In this document: piece by piece, positions 7,844 to 17,601 of the stretch | Position numbering within the stretch: the first letter of the stretch is position 1 | Layout: the number at the start of each line of letters is the position of its first letter | NCBI RefSeq assembly: GCF_000745455.1 | Contig: NZ_JQJI01000018.1 | Coordinates: 1-44,633, forward strand | Direction: 5' to 3' | Source of the DNA: Mesoaciditoga lauensis cd-1655R = DSM 25116 | GTDB taxonomy: Bacteria > Thermotogota > Thermotogae > Mesoaciditogales > Mesoaciditogaceae | DNA: 44,633 nt | Program-made: the position numbers and the translations under genes | The notes under the pieces: model-generated | The model's input: the letters and a program-made list of their open reading frames with translations, nothing else | What the model was told of the DNA's origin: nothing | Database searches by the model: none

Positions 7844-8829
7844 TGGAAAGCTTAGACACGATCGTCAAGCAAGTGAAATCGCTTGTAGAAGCGGGAACGG
7901 CCACGCGCTTGATCTTAAATGCAAAAGGAACCTTGTTGAAGAAGGAATTTTTAAAAAAGCTCTTCGAGACGGCGGAAAAAAAGGATGTCTCGTATGATGT
8001 TTTATGGTTAAACGGTGAAAATGAAAAGATAAAGATAGAAGATGCCAGACGGGTAAGCAATTTTTTAAGCTTTAGCCCGTCGCAGGCGAAACATAAATAC
8101 GTCATCTCTGAAGAGTTCATCAATGCCACTCCTGAAGCGGTAGCCGCTCTTTTGAAGATCACAGAAGAACCACCTGAGTTCGCGGTTTTTATTTTTTTTA
8201 CTTCAAACCCTGCCCAATTGCTTCCAACGATACGAAGCAGGTTTACGGTTTTTACGCTGAATGTCGACGCTAAAGGACTGGTGGAAAATAAGATTGTAGA
8301 GAAGATAAAGGGAACCGTTCTTGAATCTCTTCTAGGAAGCCCTGAAAATGCTCTTTACATTTCGAAGAATTTTGAGAGCTTAAAAGCGTTATTTGACGAA
8401 TCAAAAGATACGTTTTCGACACTTAAATTGATCGAAGAAAAGGTAAATCATGATGAAGAAATATCCAATTTTGAAATATCGCTTCTTGCGGAAAGACTTT
8501 TTCTCTTTTTGAAAAGAGAAGAGATGGTGGATGTTTACCAAGGAATAAAGGGCATCTTAAATGCCAAGAATTCTTCGATGCTCTTTAAAGCGTTTTTAGA
8601 TGCGGCTATCGTTATATTCCAAGATCTTACGATCTTGAAGAAAACGAGTTATTGGAAGGGAATAAAGCGCGTTCCTTACATAGAGTACTATGTGGATATG
8701 AGTTGTCCAACACGAGAAGAGATGGAATGGCTTTTAAAAGTTGGAAACAAGGAGTATTATGCAAAGGCAAATGCCGATGTGGGAGTTTTTTTGTTGTTAT
8801 CAAAATTAGTTATGCTTAAAGGGAAGTGA
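7840..8829 (+). CDS. holB: DNA polymerase III delta' subunit-like protein
   Basis: 329 residues, a clamp-loader subunit relative. Conserved parts are VISEEFINATPEAVAALLKITEEPPE (sensor/Walker B region of clamp-loader proteins) and FTSNPAQLLPTIRSRFTVF. There is no P-loop near the N-terminus, and the usual SRC motif reads SRF, so this subunit is probably ATPase-dead and structural, as delta' often is. No CxnCxxC zinc module was seen. It lies between yaaR and ricT. Confidence 0.82.
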   Translation: MMESLDTIVKQVKSLVEAGTATRLILNAKGTLLKKEFLKKLFETAEKKDVSYDVLWLNGENEKIKIEDARRVSNFLSFSPSQAKHKYVISEEFINATPEAVAALLKITEEPPEFAVFIFFTSNPAQLLPTIRSRFTVFTLNVDAKGLVENKIVEKIKGTVLESLLGSPENALYISKNFESLKALFDESKDTFSTLKLIEEKVNHDEEISNFEISLLAERLFLFLKREEMVDVYQGIKGILNAKNSSMLFKAFLDAAIVIFQDLTILKKTSYWKGIKRVPYIEYYVDMSCPTREEMEWLLKVGNKEYYAKANADVGVFLLLSKLVMLKGK

Positions 8830-8833
8830 TTTT

Positions 8834-9679
8834 TTGAATATATACGGTGTATCATTCGATAGAGTTGGAAAAGTTCATAAATTTTTATCTGAGGAAGAGT
8901 TCAAACGCGGCGAAATGGTCATAGCCGAAAGTGAGTTTGGAATAGAACTCGGAGAGATTGTGAAGGTTTTTAAAGATGACGCTCAAGAGGAAAAACCTGA
9001 AAAATCCATATTGAGGAAGGCAACTTTTGACGATATGGATGTTCAAACTCAAAATGAAAAAGATGCAAAAGTCGCGTTGAAAATATCAAAAGAGAAGGTT
9101 TTAGAACACGATCTGCCCATGAAGATGCTACGGGCAAAGTACATTTTGGATAGATCCAAACTCGTGTTTTTCTTTTCTGCGGATGGTCGAGTGGATTTTA
9201 GGGCTTTGGTCAAAGAACTTGCAACGGTTTTCAAAACGCGAATAGAACTTCGCCAGATAGGTATAAGAGATGCGGCTAAGATAATAGGTGGAATAGGCTT
9301 GTGCGGCATGCAAACGTGCTGTTCAAGATTTGAAAGGGATTTTAAAAGCATAACTTTGAAATATGCCAAAGCGCAACAGCTGATGATAAACCCTTCGAAA
9401 ATCTCAGGAGCTTGTGGAAGGCTTTTGTGTTGTTTAGCCTTCGAAAACGACAATTATCTGGAGATCTTGAAAGACATTCCGGATGTCGGAGATAAAATCG
9501 AATACGAAGATGTCCAATACGTTGTGAGTGAACTTAACATATTTCATAAAACGCTTAAGGCAAGGAATGCGGAGGGCAAAATGATCGTTTTGCCATTTGA
9601 TGAAGTAATAAGACTTCTGAAAAAAGATGATGAAAACAAGAAAAACAAGGAGGAAGAAGAGTGCGATTCGAACTCCTAA
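8834..9679 (+). CDS. ricT: PSP1-domain protein RicT (YaaT)
   Basis: 281 residues. The PSP1 core covers most of the protein; its conserved Cys clusters are visible as GLCGMQTCCSRF and GACGRLLCCLAFE. In Bacillus subtilis RicT acts with RicA and RicF in an Fe-S-containing complex that helps RNase Y mature mRNAs. No RicA or RicF gene is in this window. TTG 8834 follows GGGAAGTGAT. The end overlaps tgt by 19 bases. A Lys/Glu-rich tail of about 20 residues follows the domain. Confidence 0.88.
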   Translation: MNIYGVSFDRVGKVHKFLSEEEFKRGEMVIAESEFGIELGEIVKVFKDDAQEEKPEKSILRKATFDDMDVQTQNEKDAKVALKISKEKVLEHDLPMKMLRAKYILDRSKLVFFFSADGRVDFRALVKELATVFKTRIELRQIGIRDAAKIIGGIGLCGMQTCCSRFERDFKSITLKYAKAQQLMINPSKISGACGRLLCCLAFENDNYLEILKDIPDVGDKIEYEDVQYVVSELNIFHKTLKARNAEGKMIVLPFDEVIRLLKKDDENKKNKEEEECDSNS

Positions 9680-10800
9680 AAAAATCGGGTGAAGCACGGA
9701 ACACGATTTTGCATCTCACCCATGGCGATGTTGAAACACCGGTTTTCATGCCGGTTGGTACCAACGGAGCCGTGAAGATGTGTACCCATGATTGTGTGAA
9801 AAAAGCGGGAAGTCAAATAGTTCTTGCAAATGCTTTTCACCTTTATTTACGCCCTGGTCTTGACGTTTTGAATAGCTTTGGCGGTCTTCATAAATTCGCA
9901 TCTTGGGACATTCCAATTCTCACGGACAGTGGAGGCTTTCAAGTGTTTAGCCTTTCAAAGCATGTGAAAGTTGATGATGAAGGTGTTACATTCCGCTCAC
10001 CTTTGGATGGTTCAATCCATCGTTTTACTCCACAAAAGGTTGTAGAAATTCAAGAAACAATAGGATCAGATATAGCAATGGTTTTAGACGAGTGCTTGGC
10101 ACCAGGCAACGATGCAAAAGCCACGGAAAAATCCTTGAAACGTACGACAAAATGGGCAGAGAAAGCGTTAGAACTTCATACAAGACAAGATCAGGCTTTG
10201 TTTGGAATTACACAGGGTGGCTTTTTTAAAGATACAAGAATCGTAAGCACAAGGGAAATAACTTCAATGCCTTTTGACGGTTTTGGGATAGGTGGTCTAA
10301 GTGTTGGAGAGACATTTGAGAAGACGGTCGAAATGTTAGATGTTATAATGCCATTAATGCCAGAAAACAAGCCACGTTACCTTATGGGAGTGGGCGATCC
10401 TGTCTTGATGCTTGAGGCCATCGAAAGAGGTGTCGACATGATGGACTGTGTTTTACCAACGAGACTTGCCAGACACGGTGCCGTTTTCACCTCTCATGGA
10501 AGGCTGAACATAAAGTCGGCGGTTTACGCGTTAGATGACTCACCATTAGATCCGGAATGCGATTGTGAAGTTTGTCAAAATTATTCCAGGGGATACATTC
10601 ATCACTTATTCAAGAAAAAGGAATCTACCGCGATGATGTTTGCAACATATCACAACATTTATTTCTTGCACAAACTTATGGAAAAAACAAGGAATGCCAT
10701 TAAGAATGGGGAATTTTCTGAGTTCAAAAAAGATTTTTTGAAGAAATTCACAAGCAATAACGTGAAGCAAATGGCTCTTGAAAGAGGGGAATCGAAATAA
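9661..10800 (+). CDS. tgt: tRNA-guanine transglycosylase
   Basis: 379 residues. It exchanges G34 of GUN-anticodon tRNAs for preQ1 on the way to queuosine. Seen are TPVFMPVGTNGAVK, the substrate-binding DSGGFQVFSL, the nucleophile region GVDMMDCVLPTRLARHG and the zinc motif CDCEVC...H near the C-terminus (YSRGYIHHLFK follows). GTG 9661 follows AAGGAGGAAGA and lies inside the end of ricT. Length is normal for bacterial Tgt. No queuosine synthesis genes are nearby. Confidence 0.96.
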   Translation: MRFELLKKSGEARNTILHLTHGDVETPVFMPVGTNGAVKMCTHDCVKKAGSQIVLANAFHLYLRPGLDVLNSFGGLHKFASWDIPILTDSGGFQVFSLSKHVKVDDEGVTFRSPLDGSIHRFTPQKVVEIQETIGSDIAMVLDECLAPGNDAKATEKSLKRTTKWAEKALELHTRQDQALFGITQGGFFKDTRIVSTREITSMPFDGFGIGGLSVGETFEKTVEMLDVIMPLMPENKPRYLMGVGDPVLMLEAIERGVDMMDCVLPTRLARHGAVFTSHGRLNIKSAVYALDDSPLDPECDCEVCQNYSRGYIHHLFKKKESTAMMFATYHNIYFLHKLMEKTRNAIKNGEFSEFKKDFLKKFTSNNVKQMALERGESK

Positions 10801-10829
10801 AGATAAAGCTAAAAAAAGGCATCAAAAAA

Positions 10830-11960
10830 GTGGGATGGACAAGTCCGTGGATATACAAAAATGAAATACTCGAAATACCTCCTCATGAAGAAGGGGATAT
10901 ATGTGATGTTTTTGATTTTTCCAACAATTACGTTGGAAGAGGTTACATAAACGAAAGATCGTTCATAAGCGTTAGACTGTTGAGCCATTCACCTGAGAAA
11001 ATAAACAAGGAGTTTTTCTCAAGAAGAATCGAAGAAGCTCTCAAAAGAAGAGACGAATTCAGTGGCGCCTTTCGCGTTATTCATTCGGAAGCCGACGGCA
11101 TGCCCGGCGTTGTGGCTGATCTGTTTGGAAATCATCTTGTTATCCAGTTCAACACGCTGGGAATGGAAAGAAGAAAAGAAGAAATTCTGGATGCTTTTGA
11201 AGAGACGATAAAACTAGAAGGGATATTCGAAAAAAGTGAAGGAAGAGCGAGAAAAAGGGAAGGCTTGGAAGATTCTATTGGATGGATAAGGGGAAAAGGA
11301 GAAGAACTCATACCATTTCATATTGATGATGCAAGCTATTTTTCGGATACTAAAGGGCAAAAGACCGGCTTCTTCCTGGATCAAAGATTCAACGCGAAAG
11401 CGATAAGGGAATTTGCACGTGGAAATGTTCTTGATGCTTTTTGCTACACGGGTAACTTTTCCGTGAACGCTTTGATGTCTGGAGCGGATCGGGTTATATC
11501 GATAGATCGTTCCGAAAGGGCAAAAAAAGTCTACGAAAAAATCCTTAGAGCAAATGGCATAGGAAATGGAGAAAACAGATATGAATTTCTGGTGGGAAAC
11601 GTTTTCGATGAATTAAGAACTTTTGAAAAAAGAGGTCAGTTGTTTGATCTGATCATCCTAGATCCCCCGGCTTTTGCAAAGAGCAAAAAAGAGTTGTTAT
11701 CGGCGCTGAGGGGATACAAAGAAATAAACTTGAGGGCCATGAAGATTCTAAAAAATGGCGGATATCTGGCAACAGCCTCATGTTCCGCCGCACTAGATAG
11801 AAAAACTTTCCTAAATGTTGTGAAAGATGCGGCCTTTGATGCCCACAAAGCACTTAGAATAGTGCATTTTGGTTTTCAAAGCTACGATCATCCCGTACTT
11901 ATCGGAATGAAGGAAAGCGAATATTTAAAATTTTTCGTATTTGAAGTGGAGGCGATTTGA
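10830..11960 (+). CDS. PUA-SAM class I rRNA methyltransferase (RlmI/YwbD-like)
   Basis: At least 376 residues. An N-terminal PUA-type domain (SPWIYKNEILEIPPHEEGDICDV) is followed by a central domain and a Rossmann SAM-binding fold: VLDAFCYTGNFSVNAL, the acidic loop ISIDRSERAKK and the catalytic DLIILDPPAFAKSK. RlmI-type enzymes make m5C in 23S rRNA; other members target other positions, so the exact site is not assigned. GTG 10830 is the first standard start, but in-frame coding-like sequence (IKLKKGIKKVGW) precedes it. The true start may be a non-standard ATA at 10797. Confidence 0.85.
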   Translation: MGWTSPWIYKNEILEIPPHEEGDICDVFDFSNNYVGRGYINERSFISVRLLSHSPEKINKEFFSRRIEEALKRRDEFSGAFRVIHSEADGMPGVVADLFGNHLVIQFNTLGMERRKEEILDAFEETIKLEGIFEKSEGRARKREGLEDSIGWIRGKGEELIPFHIDDASYFSDTKGQKTGFFLDQRFNAKAIREFARGNVLDAFCYTGNFSVNALMSGADRVISIDRSERAKKVYEKILRANGIGNGENRYEFLVGNVFDELRTFEKRGQLFDLIILDPPAFAKSKKELLSALRGYKEINLRAMKILKNGGYLATASCSAALDRKTFLNVVKDAAFDAHKALRIVHFGFQSYDHPVLIGMKESEYLKFFVFEVEAI

Positions 11961-12976
11961 TGAACAAAGATGACGTGATGAATGTACTTTCCACGATAAA
12001 ATATCCTGGTTACTCTAAGAGTATAACGGACTTTAAAGTGGTAAAGGATGTGGAAATAAACGGGAATACCGTTGATCTGCTCTTAAATCTCGGAACGGCA
12101 GACGATAAAAAAAGAAAGATCATATACGATGAGATAAGAGAAAAACTTGGTGAAAAAGGTCTTGAAGTGAAAATATCGACCGTTCAAGAAAAGGGCACAA
12201 CGGTTGAACAAAAACATTACGTTTCAAGCGCGAAGAAAAGAATAGCCATTCTCAGTGCAAAAGGCGGAGTTGGTAAAAGCACTTTCGCAGTTTCTTTGGC
12301 CATAGCCATGAGCAAAATGGGGAAAAAAGTTGGGCTTTTTGACGCAGACGTCCATGGCCCCGATGTCCCAAGAATGTTGGGACTACAAAAACCTGCGCGC
12401 GCAGACAAAGAGAAAAACCTTATTCTTCCAAATGAAAGAGAAGGTATATATTCGATGTCATTGGGTTACGTTGTAGATCCAGAAACACCTGTTATATGGA
12501 AAGGCGCAATGGTTTCCAAGGCGATCGTGGAGCTCCTTCAATTCACAGCTTGGCCTGAAATGGACTATTTTATAGTGGATCTCCCACCCGGCACCGGAGA
12601 TGCGGCGTTGAGTATAAACCAAAATATGGATTTGGATGGGGCGATCATCGTAACGACCCCTAACTCGTTGGCTATAATGGATGCCGCAAGGGCAACGTCT
12701 TATTACAATCAGTTAGGTACCAAAGTGATAGGATTCGTGGAAAACAGTGGATACTTTGTCTGCGATGAATGTGGGGAAAAATCTTATCCATTTGGAAACA
12801 CAGAACCAATAGCGATAGAAACGCAATTGAAGGTCCCCTGTCTTGGCGTTTTGCCATTTGAACCGAAAGTGGAAGAAGCTGCTGATGACGGAAACCTCTT
12901 CTCAGCTTTGGATACCGAATTTTTCAAAGTGATGGCTTCCATCGCCGAAAAGATAGAAAGCGAATTATCGAATTAA
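11960..12976 (+). CDS. Mrp/NBP35-family Fe-S cluster carrier ATPase
   Basis: 338 residues. An N-terminal MIP18/DUF59 domain (about 1-75) is joined to a P-loop ATPase with the deviant Walker A motif [10 protein letters not shown], followed by [30 protein letters not shown] and the CxxC pair in [15 protein letters not shown]. Family members carry or insert [4Fe-4S] clusters as dimers. ATG 11960 is chosen over TTG 11957 because GTGGAGGCG is correctly spaced. It starts at the last base of the methyltransferase stop, so the two are coupled. Confidence 0.9.
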   Translation: MNKDDVMNVLSTIKYPGYSKSITDFKVVKDVEINGNTVDLLLNLGTADDKKRKIIYDEIREKLGEKGLEVKISTVQEKGTTVEQKHYVSSAKKRIAILSAKGGVGKSTFAVSLAIAMSKMGKKVGLFDADVHGPDVPRMLGLQKPARADKEKNLILPNEREGIYSMSLGYVVDPETPVIWKGAMVSKAIVELLQFTAWPEMDYFIVDLPPGTGDAALSINQNMDLDGAIIVTTPNSLAIMDAARATSYYNQLGTKVIGFVENSGYFVCDECGEKSYPFGNTEPIAIETQLKVPCLGVLPFEPKVEEAADDGNLFSALDTEFFKVMASIAEKIESELSN

Positions 12977-12989
12977 GGGGGTAATCCTT

Positions 12990-14705
12990 TTGAAATGGTC
13001 AAATTTGTACGCGCCAACTCTTAAAGAAGTTCCATCTGACGCTGATATTAAAAGCCAGGAGCTCCTTGTAAGGGCAGGTTTTATCAGAAAAGCGGTGGCT
13101 GGTGTTTATTCATACTTGCCACTGGGGTTACGAGTGCTTCAAAAGATAACCCAGATAGTCAGAGAAGAAATGAACAACATAGGTGCACAAGAGTTGTTGA
13201 TGCCTATAATGCAACCCGCTGAAATATGGAAAACAACTGGCCGATGGGAAGATTACGGTCCGGAAATGGTTAAGTTCAAGGATAGAAACAAAAGGGAATT
13301 CACGCTTGGCCCAACACATGAGGAAATGATCACAACGTTGGTAAAAGGAGAACTTAAATCGTACAAGCAACTGCCGGTGACGCTTTATCAGATAAACACA
13401 AAGTATAGAGACGAAATAAGGCCGCGCTTCGGTTTGCTAAGAGGAAGAGAGTTCATAATGAAAGACGCATACAGTTTTCATACCGACGAAAAGTCGTTGG
13501 ATGAAACTTACCAGAATATGTACAAAGCCTATTCCAAAATATGCAAAAGAATGGACTTGGAATATTTTGCGGTTGAGGCAGATACCGGCGCGATAGGTGG
13601 AAATAACTCCCATGAGTTTACCATCTTGGCGAAAAATGGAGAATCCAACATTCTTTATTGTGATGAATGCGGTTACGCCGCAACCGATGAAAAAGCGGAA
13701 TACATGCCCGATTATCCTTCTTCAAATGAAAGTGAGAAAGAGTTGGAATTGGTTGAAACCCCAAATGTCAAAACGGTCGAAGAACTCTCGAAATTTTTGG
13801 GAATTGATAAAACAAAAATAGTCAAAACTATGGTATTTGTGGGAAGAAATGGGGTATTTATGACGCTGATAAGAGGGGATTTAGAAATCAACGAGGCAAA
13901 ACTCAAAGCCCATTTCAAAGATCAGACCATACGCAAGGCTTTTCCAGAAGAAGTTGTGAGCGCACTGGGAGTTCCAATAGGGTATTTAGGACCCGTTGGT
14001 TCAAAGGTGAAAATATTCGCTGACTTTTCTGTGAAAAGCATGAAGAATTTCGTCGTCGGTGGAATGAAAGAAGAGTACCATTATGTAAACGCAAATGTCG
14101 ATAGGGATTTCAAAGTATCAGAATGGATCGACATGAAGCGAGTTGTTGCCGGCGATCGCTGTCCAAAGTGTGGCGCACCTTTGAAGATGAAAAAAGGCAT
14201 AGAAGTTGGACAAATATTCAAACTTGGAACGAAGTACTCTGAAAAGTTGGAAGCTTTCTACGTGGATGCAAATGGAGAAAGAAAGCCTTTTGTGATGGGG
14301 TGTTATGGATGGGGCGTTAGTAGGACGATAGCCGCTGTGGTAGAACAATATCACGATGAAAACGGCATGATATGGCCACGTTCGATAGCACCATTTGAAA
14401 TAGTGGTAACGGTCGTAAATAGTTCAAATGCCGATCAGATGAAAGTTGGAAACGACATATACGAATTTTTAAAAGATCAGGGTTTTGATGTACTTCTTGA
14501 TGACAGAGAGGTATCCGGAGGATTCAAATTCAAAGATGCCGATTTGATAGGAATTCCTTTAAGAATTACCGTTGGAAGAAAACTCAAAGATGGAAAAGTA
14601 GAGATGAAATTGAGAAATTCCAAAGATGTTTACAACGTAAACGTAGAAAAAAGTGAGATATTTGAAAAAGCAAAGGAAATGTTGAACGATTACAAATTGA
14701 AGTGA
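12990..14705 (+). CDS. proS: Prolyl-tRNA synthetase
   Basis: 571 residues, the bacterial (ProS type 1) length with an editing INS domain between class II motifs 2 and 3. Seen are [13 protein letters not shown] (motif 1 region), [25 protein letters not shown] (motif 2), the INS domain about 220-390, [17 protein letters not shown] (motif 3) and an anticodon-binding C-terminus ([21 protein letters not shown]). TTG 12990 follows AAGGGGGTAATCC. It charges tRNA-Pro in the cytosol. Confidence 0.97.
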   Translation: MKWSNLYAPTLKEVPSDADIKSQELLVRAGFIRKAVAGVYSYLPLGLRVLQKITQIVREEMNNIGAQELLMPIMQPAEIWKTTGRWEDYGPEMVKFKDRNKREFTLGPTHEEMITTLVKGELKSYKQLPVTLYQINTKYRDEIRPRFGLLRGREFIMKDAYSFHTDEKSLDETYQNMYKAYSKICKRMDLEYFAVEADTGAIGGNNSHEFTILAKNGESNILYCDECGYAATDEKAEYMPDYPSSNESEKELELVETPNVKTVEELSKFLGIDKTKIVKTMVFVGRNGVFMTLIRGDLEINEAKLKAHFKDQTIRKAFPEEVVSALGVPIGYLGPVGSKVKIFADFSVKSMKNFVVGGMKEEYHYVNANVDRDFKVSEWIDMKRVVAGDRCPKCGAPLKMKKGIEVGQIFKLGTKYSEKLEAFYVDANGERKPFVMGCYGWGVSRTIAAVVEQYHDENGMIWPRSIAPFEIVVTVVNSSNADQMKVGNDIYEFLKDQGFDVLLDDREVSGGFKFKDADLIGIPLRITVGRKLKDGKVEMKLRNSKDVYNVNVEKSEIFEKAKEMLNDYKLK

Positions 14706-14706
14706 T

Positions 14707-16050
14707 ATGGTGTCAATGAGAAAAATTGGGGCATTTTTCAACAATCTGTCTCCAGAGTATCTGTTGCTTTTAACCTTTGCCAGTTTGATAACCTTGGGAA
14801 CGTTGCTGTTGTTGCTACCACTAGCGACGACCTCTGGAATAAAACCCATTGACGCGTTGTTCACGTCAACATCCGCTTCATGTGTTACGGGGTTAATAGT
14901 CGTGGATACTCCACACGCTTTTACATTTTGGGGCCAGCTCGTAATCCTCATCCTTATCCAAATAGGTGGGCTTGGCATAATGACTTTAACAACCTTTTTT
15001 GCCATAATTGCTGGAAGAAGGATAACCTTGAGAAACCGTCTTTTGGCGGCCAGTAGTTTGAACGTAAACAGGTACGGAGGAATCCTAAGGCTTGTTAATT
15101 TGATCATCAAGTACACTTTCATGGTAGAATCTGCCGGGGCTATGATATTGTTCTTCAGATTCTATCAGTACTTCCCGAACAGGCCGTTTTACGCCTTGTG
15201 GCAGTCCGTTTTTCACTCCGTCTCCGCTTTTTGTAACGCTGGTTTTTCTCTTTTTTCCAACAATTTGGAGAGTTTTCCCTCCGATCCCTTGGTAAACATC
15301 ACGATAATGGCTTTGATAATTCTGGGTGGGCTCGGATTTGCCGTGATATCTGAAATAGAAATAACGAAATTCAAATGGAGCAGAATGAGTCTTAACACCA
15401 AGATAGTACTTATGACAACTTTTTTTCTCATAGCTGGTGGGTTTTTAATGTTGTTGATCGTGAACTACATAAGTCTTGGGAAGAATATGAAGTTTGGCGA
15501 AATAAGTTGGATAAGCATATTTCAAGCGGTGACACCGCGTACAGCAGGATTTGATACCTATTCCATTTCAAATCTCTCAACGCCGGCACAACTTGTCATA
15601 CTTTTGTTGATGTTTATAGGAGGTTCACCAGGCTCAACAGCTGGTGGTATAAAAACCACAACATTTGCCACCATTCTGTTGAAAACGATTGGGTTTTTCC
15701 GAGGAAAAGACGAAATGAGTTTCCTTGAAAAAAACATATCCTATGCGTCTTTCAAGAAAAGCGTGGCGGTTTTATCTCTCAGTTTGTTCACGGTGTTCAT
15801 GGGAATATTTTTTCTAGAATTCACAGATCCACTTCTTCCTTTCAAAGCAATTGTTTTTGAAGTTTTCAGTGCTTTTGGAACGGTAGGATTGGATCTTGGA
15901 ATTTCCTCTTCACTAAGTTGGGGAGGAAAACTGACGGTTATCTTTCTTATGTACGCAGGAAGGATGGGCATAGTGACCATAATGTCCACTCTTCTCAAAA
16001 GAAAAAATATACTTTACACCTATCCTTCTGAGGATATAATGATAGGGTAA
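14707..16050 (+). CDS. TrkH/KtrB-type potassium uptake membrane subunit
   Basis: 447 residues with a string of hydrophobic segments and the four pore-loop repeats of the TrkH/KtrB family. Repeat 1 reads TSASCVTGLIVVDT, repeat 2 SAFCNAGFSLF, repeat 3 VTPRTAGFDTYS and repeat 4 SAFGTVGLDLGISS; the Gly in each lines the K+ filter. It starts one base after proS ends. ATG 14707 or ATG 14716 may be the real start. The size is nearer KtrB than TrkH. It works with the following RCK-domain protein. Confidence 0.92.
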   Translation: MVSMRKIGAFFNNLSPEYLLLLTFASLITLGTLLLLLPLATTSGIKPIDALFTSTSASCVTGLIVVDTPHAFTFWGQLVILILIQIGGLGIMTLTTFFAIIAGRRITLRNRLLAASSLNVNRYGGILRLVNLIIKYTFMVESAGAMILFFRFYQYFPNRPFYALWQSVFHSVSAFCNAGFSLFSNNLESFPSDPLVNITIMALIILGGLGFAVISEIEITKFKWSRMSLNTKIVLMTTFFLIAGGFLMLLIVNYISLGKNMKFGEISWISIFQAVTPRTAGFDTYSISNLSTPAQLVILLLMFIGGSPGSTAGGIKTTTFATILLKTIGFFRGKDEMSFLEKNISYASFKKSVAVLSLSLFTVFMGIFFLEFTDPLLPFKAIVFEVFSAFGTVGLDLGISSSLSWGGKLTVIFLMYAGRMGIVTIMSTLLKRKNILYTYPSEDIMIG

Positions 16051-16061
16051 AGGAGGCATAT

Positions 16062-16733
16062 ATGTCAAAGCAATACGTTGTCATAGGATTAGGAGAATTC
16101 GGAAAAAATTTGGCTAAGTACCTTCAAGATATGGGAAATGAGGTGTTGGCCATCGATGCTTCTGAAAGCACGGTGCAAAGCCTTTCATCGGATTTGACGT
16201 ATGTTGTTAGGGCTGATGCCACTTCACAAGAGGCTCTTGAAGCGTTGGGGGTCAAAAATTTCGATGTGGCCATAGTAAGTGTTGGAGGCCAGGATGTACA
16301 AGCTTCCATTCTTATAAGCTTGATTTTGAAGGATATGAAGATCCCAATGATAGTGGCAAGGGCAAGCAGCGGGCTCCATGGGCGCGTTCTTGAAAAAATC
16401 GGCGTGAATTTGGTGATATATCCCGAAAAGGAAATGGCCCTTGGTTTGGCCAAAAGACTTACGATGCCAAATGTAGTTGAAAAAGCCGTTGTGGCTGGGA
16501 ATTACAAGATATACGAAATAAAAACACCAGCAGCATTTAAAGATAAAAGTTTGGAAGAACTCAAACTCAACAAACGTTACGAAATGACTGTGATGCTTAT
16601 AAAAGACGCAGAAGATAAAATAGAATTTCCTTCAGCACAAACGATTTTAAATGAAGGAGAAACCATGATTGTTTTGAGCACAGATGAAGGAATGAAATCA
16701 TTTTCGGAGGATAACAACGATGGGGATATTTAA
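16062..16733 (+). CDS. TrkA/KtrA-type RCK regulatory subunit of K+ uptake
   Basis: 223 residues. An N-terminal RCK Rossmann fold with GLGEFGKNLAKYL and the nucleotide-ribose acidic residue (AIDAS, about 36-40) is followed by a TrkA_C domain (about 140-215). It forms a ring on the cytosolic face of the membrane partner and gates it with ATP/ADP or NAD(H). GGAGG lies 6 bases before ATG 16062, which is 11 bases after the membrane subunit. Its end overlaps ftsY by 14 bases. Confidence 0.92.
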   Translation: MSKQYVVIGLGEFGKNLAKYLQDMGNEVLAIDASESTVQSLSSDLTYVVRADATSQEALEALGVKNFDVAIVSVGGQDVQASILISLILKDMKIPMIVARASSGLHGRVLEKIGVNLVIYPEKEMALGLAKRLTMPNVVEKAVVAGNYKIYEIKTPAAFKDKSLEELKLNKRYEMTVMLIKDAEDKIEFPSAQTILNEGETMIVLSTDEGMKSFSEDNNDGDI

Positions 16734-17598
16734 TTTTTTCAAAAAAGGGTTGAAGAAAACCAAAGAAGGATTTTTTGGAAAAGCCATTTCGATATTAAAA
16801 GGTGGCATAGATGCGGAGAAACTTGAAGAAATAGAAGAGCTTTTGCTACTGGCAGATATAGGTCCCGAAACATCCAGTTACATAGTGGAAAATCTAAGAA
16901 AGCAAAAAGGAGAGCCGATAGAAGTTCTCAGGAACACGTTGCTTGACTTGCTTGGGAAAAGCGATAGCTTGAAATTTTCTGAAGAAGCTCCCACCATATA
17001 CACGTTGGTGGGGGTAAATGGTTCTGGAAAAACAACGACAGCCGGTAAGTTGGCGTGGAGATTCAAAAAAGAGGGAAAGAGAGTTTCTCTTGCGGCCGCG
17101 GATACCTTTCGCGCCGCTGCCATAGAACAATTAAAAGAATGGGGTAAGAGGGCGAATGTCCCAGTTATAGCGCATCAAATGGGTGCCGACGCGGGTGCCG
17201 TAGCGTACGATGCCGTGAATCATGCCATTTCAAACGATATAGATGTCGTGCTTATAGACACAGCTGGGAGACTACACACCAAGGATAATTTGATGCGAGA
17301 ATTGGAAAAAGTTCACAAAGTTATAAAAAAGATACGGCCAGATCAACCAACAGAAGTTTTGATGGTGTTGGATGCCACAATAGGCCAAAATGCCATCCAA
17401 CAGGCACGTATTTTCAACAAGAGCGTTGGCATAACTGGCATAGTCCTTACAAAGTTAGATGGAACGGCAAAAGGAGGAATGATCTTTTCCATAAAAAAAG
17501 AACTTGGCATTCCCGTAAAGCTTATTGGGGTTGGGGAAGGTGTTGAAGATCTTAAAGACTTCGAGGCAGAAGAGTTTGTGGATGCCATTTTGGAATGA
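16720..17598 (+). CDS. ftsY: Signal recognition particle receptor FtsY
   Basis: 292 residues. The SRP-type GTPase receives ribosome-SRP complexes at the membrane. The N domain (helical, about 1-85) precedes the G domain: VGVNGSGKTTTAGKLA (G1), AADTFRAAAIEQL, IDTAGRLHTKDNLM (G3), TKLDGTAKGG (G4) and LIGVGEGVEDLKDF (G5). It lacks the long acidic A domain of E. coli FtsY, like many short bacterial FtsY proteins; the Lys-rich first 18 residues may form the membrane-binding helix. Confidence 0.96.
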   Translation: MGIFNFFKKGLKKTKEGFFGKAISILKGGIDAEKLEEIEELLLLADIGPETSSYIVENLRKQKGEPIEVLRNTLLDLLGKSDSLKFSEEAPTIYTLVGVNGSGKTTTAGKLAWRFKKEGKRVSLAAADTFRAAAIEQLKEWGKRANVPVIAHQMGADAGAVAYDAVNHAISNDIDVVLIDTAGRLHTKDNLMRELEKVHKVIKKIRPDQPTEVLMVLDATIGQNAIQQARIFNKSVGITGIVLTKLDGTAKGGMIFSIKKELGIPVKLIGVGEGVEDLKDFEAEEFVDAILE

Positions 17599-17601
17599 AA
17601 G

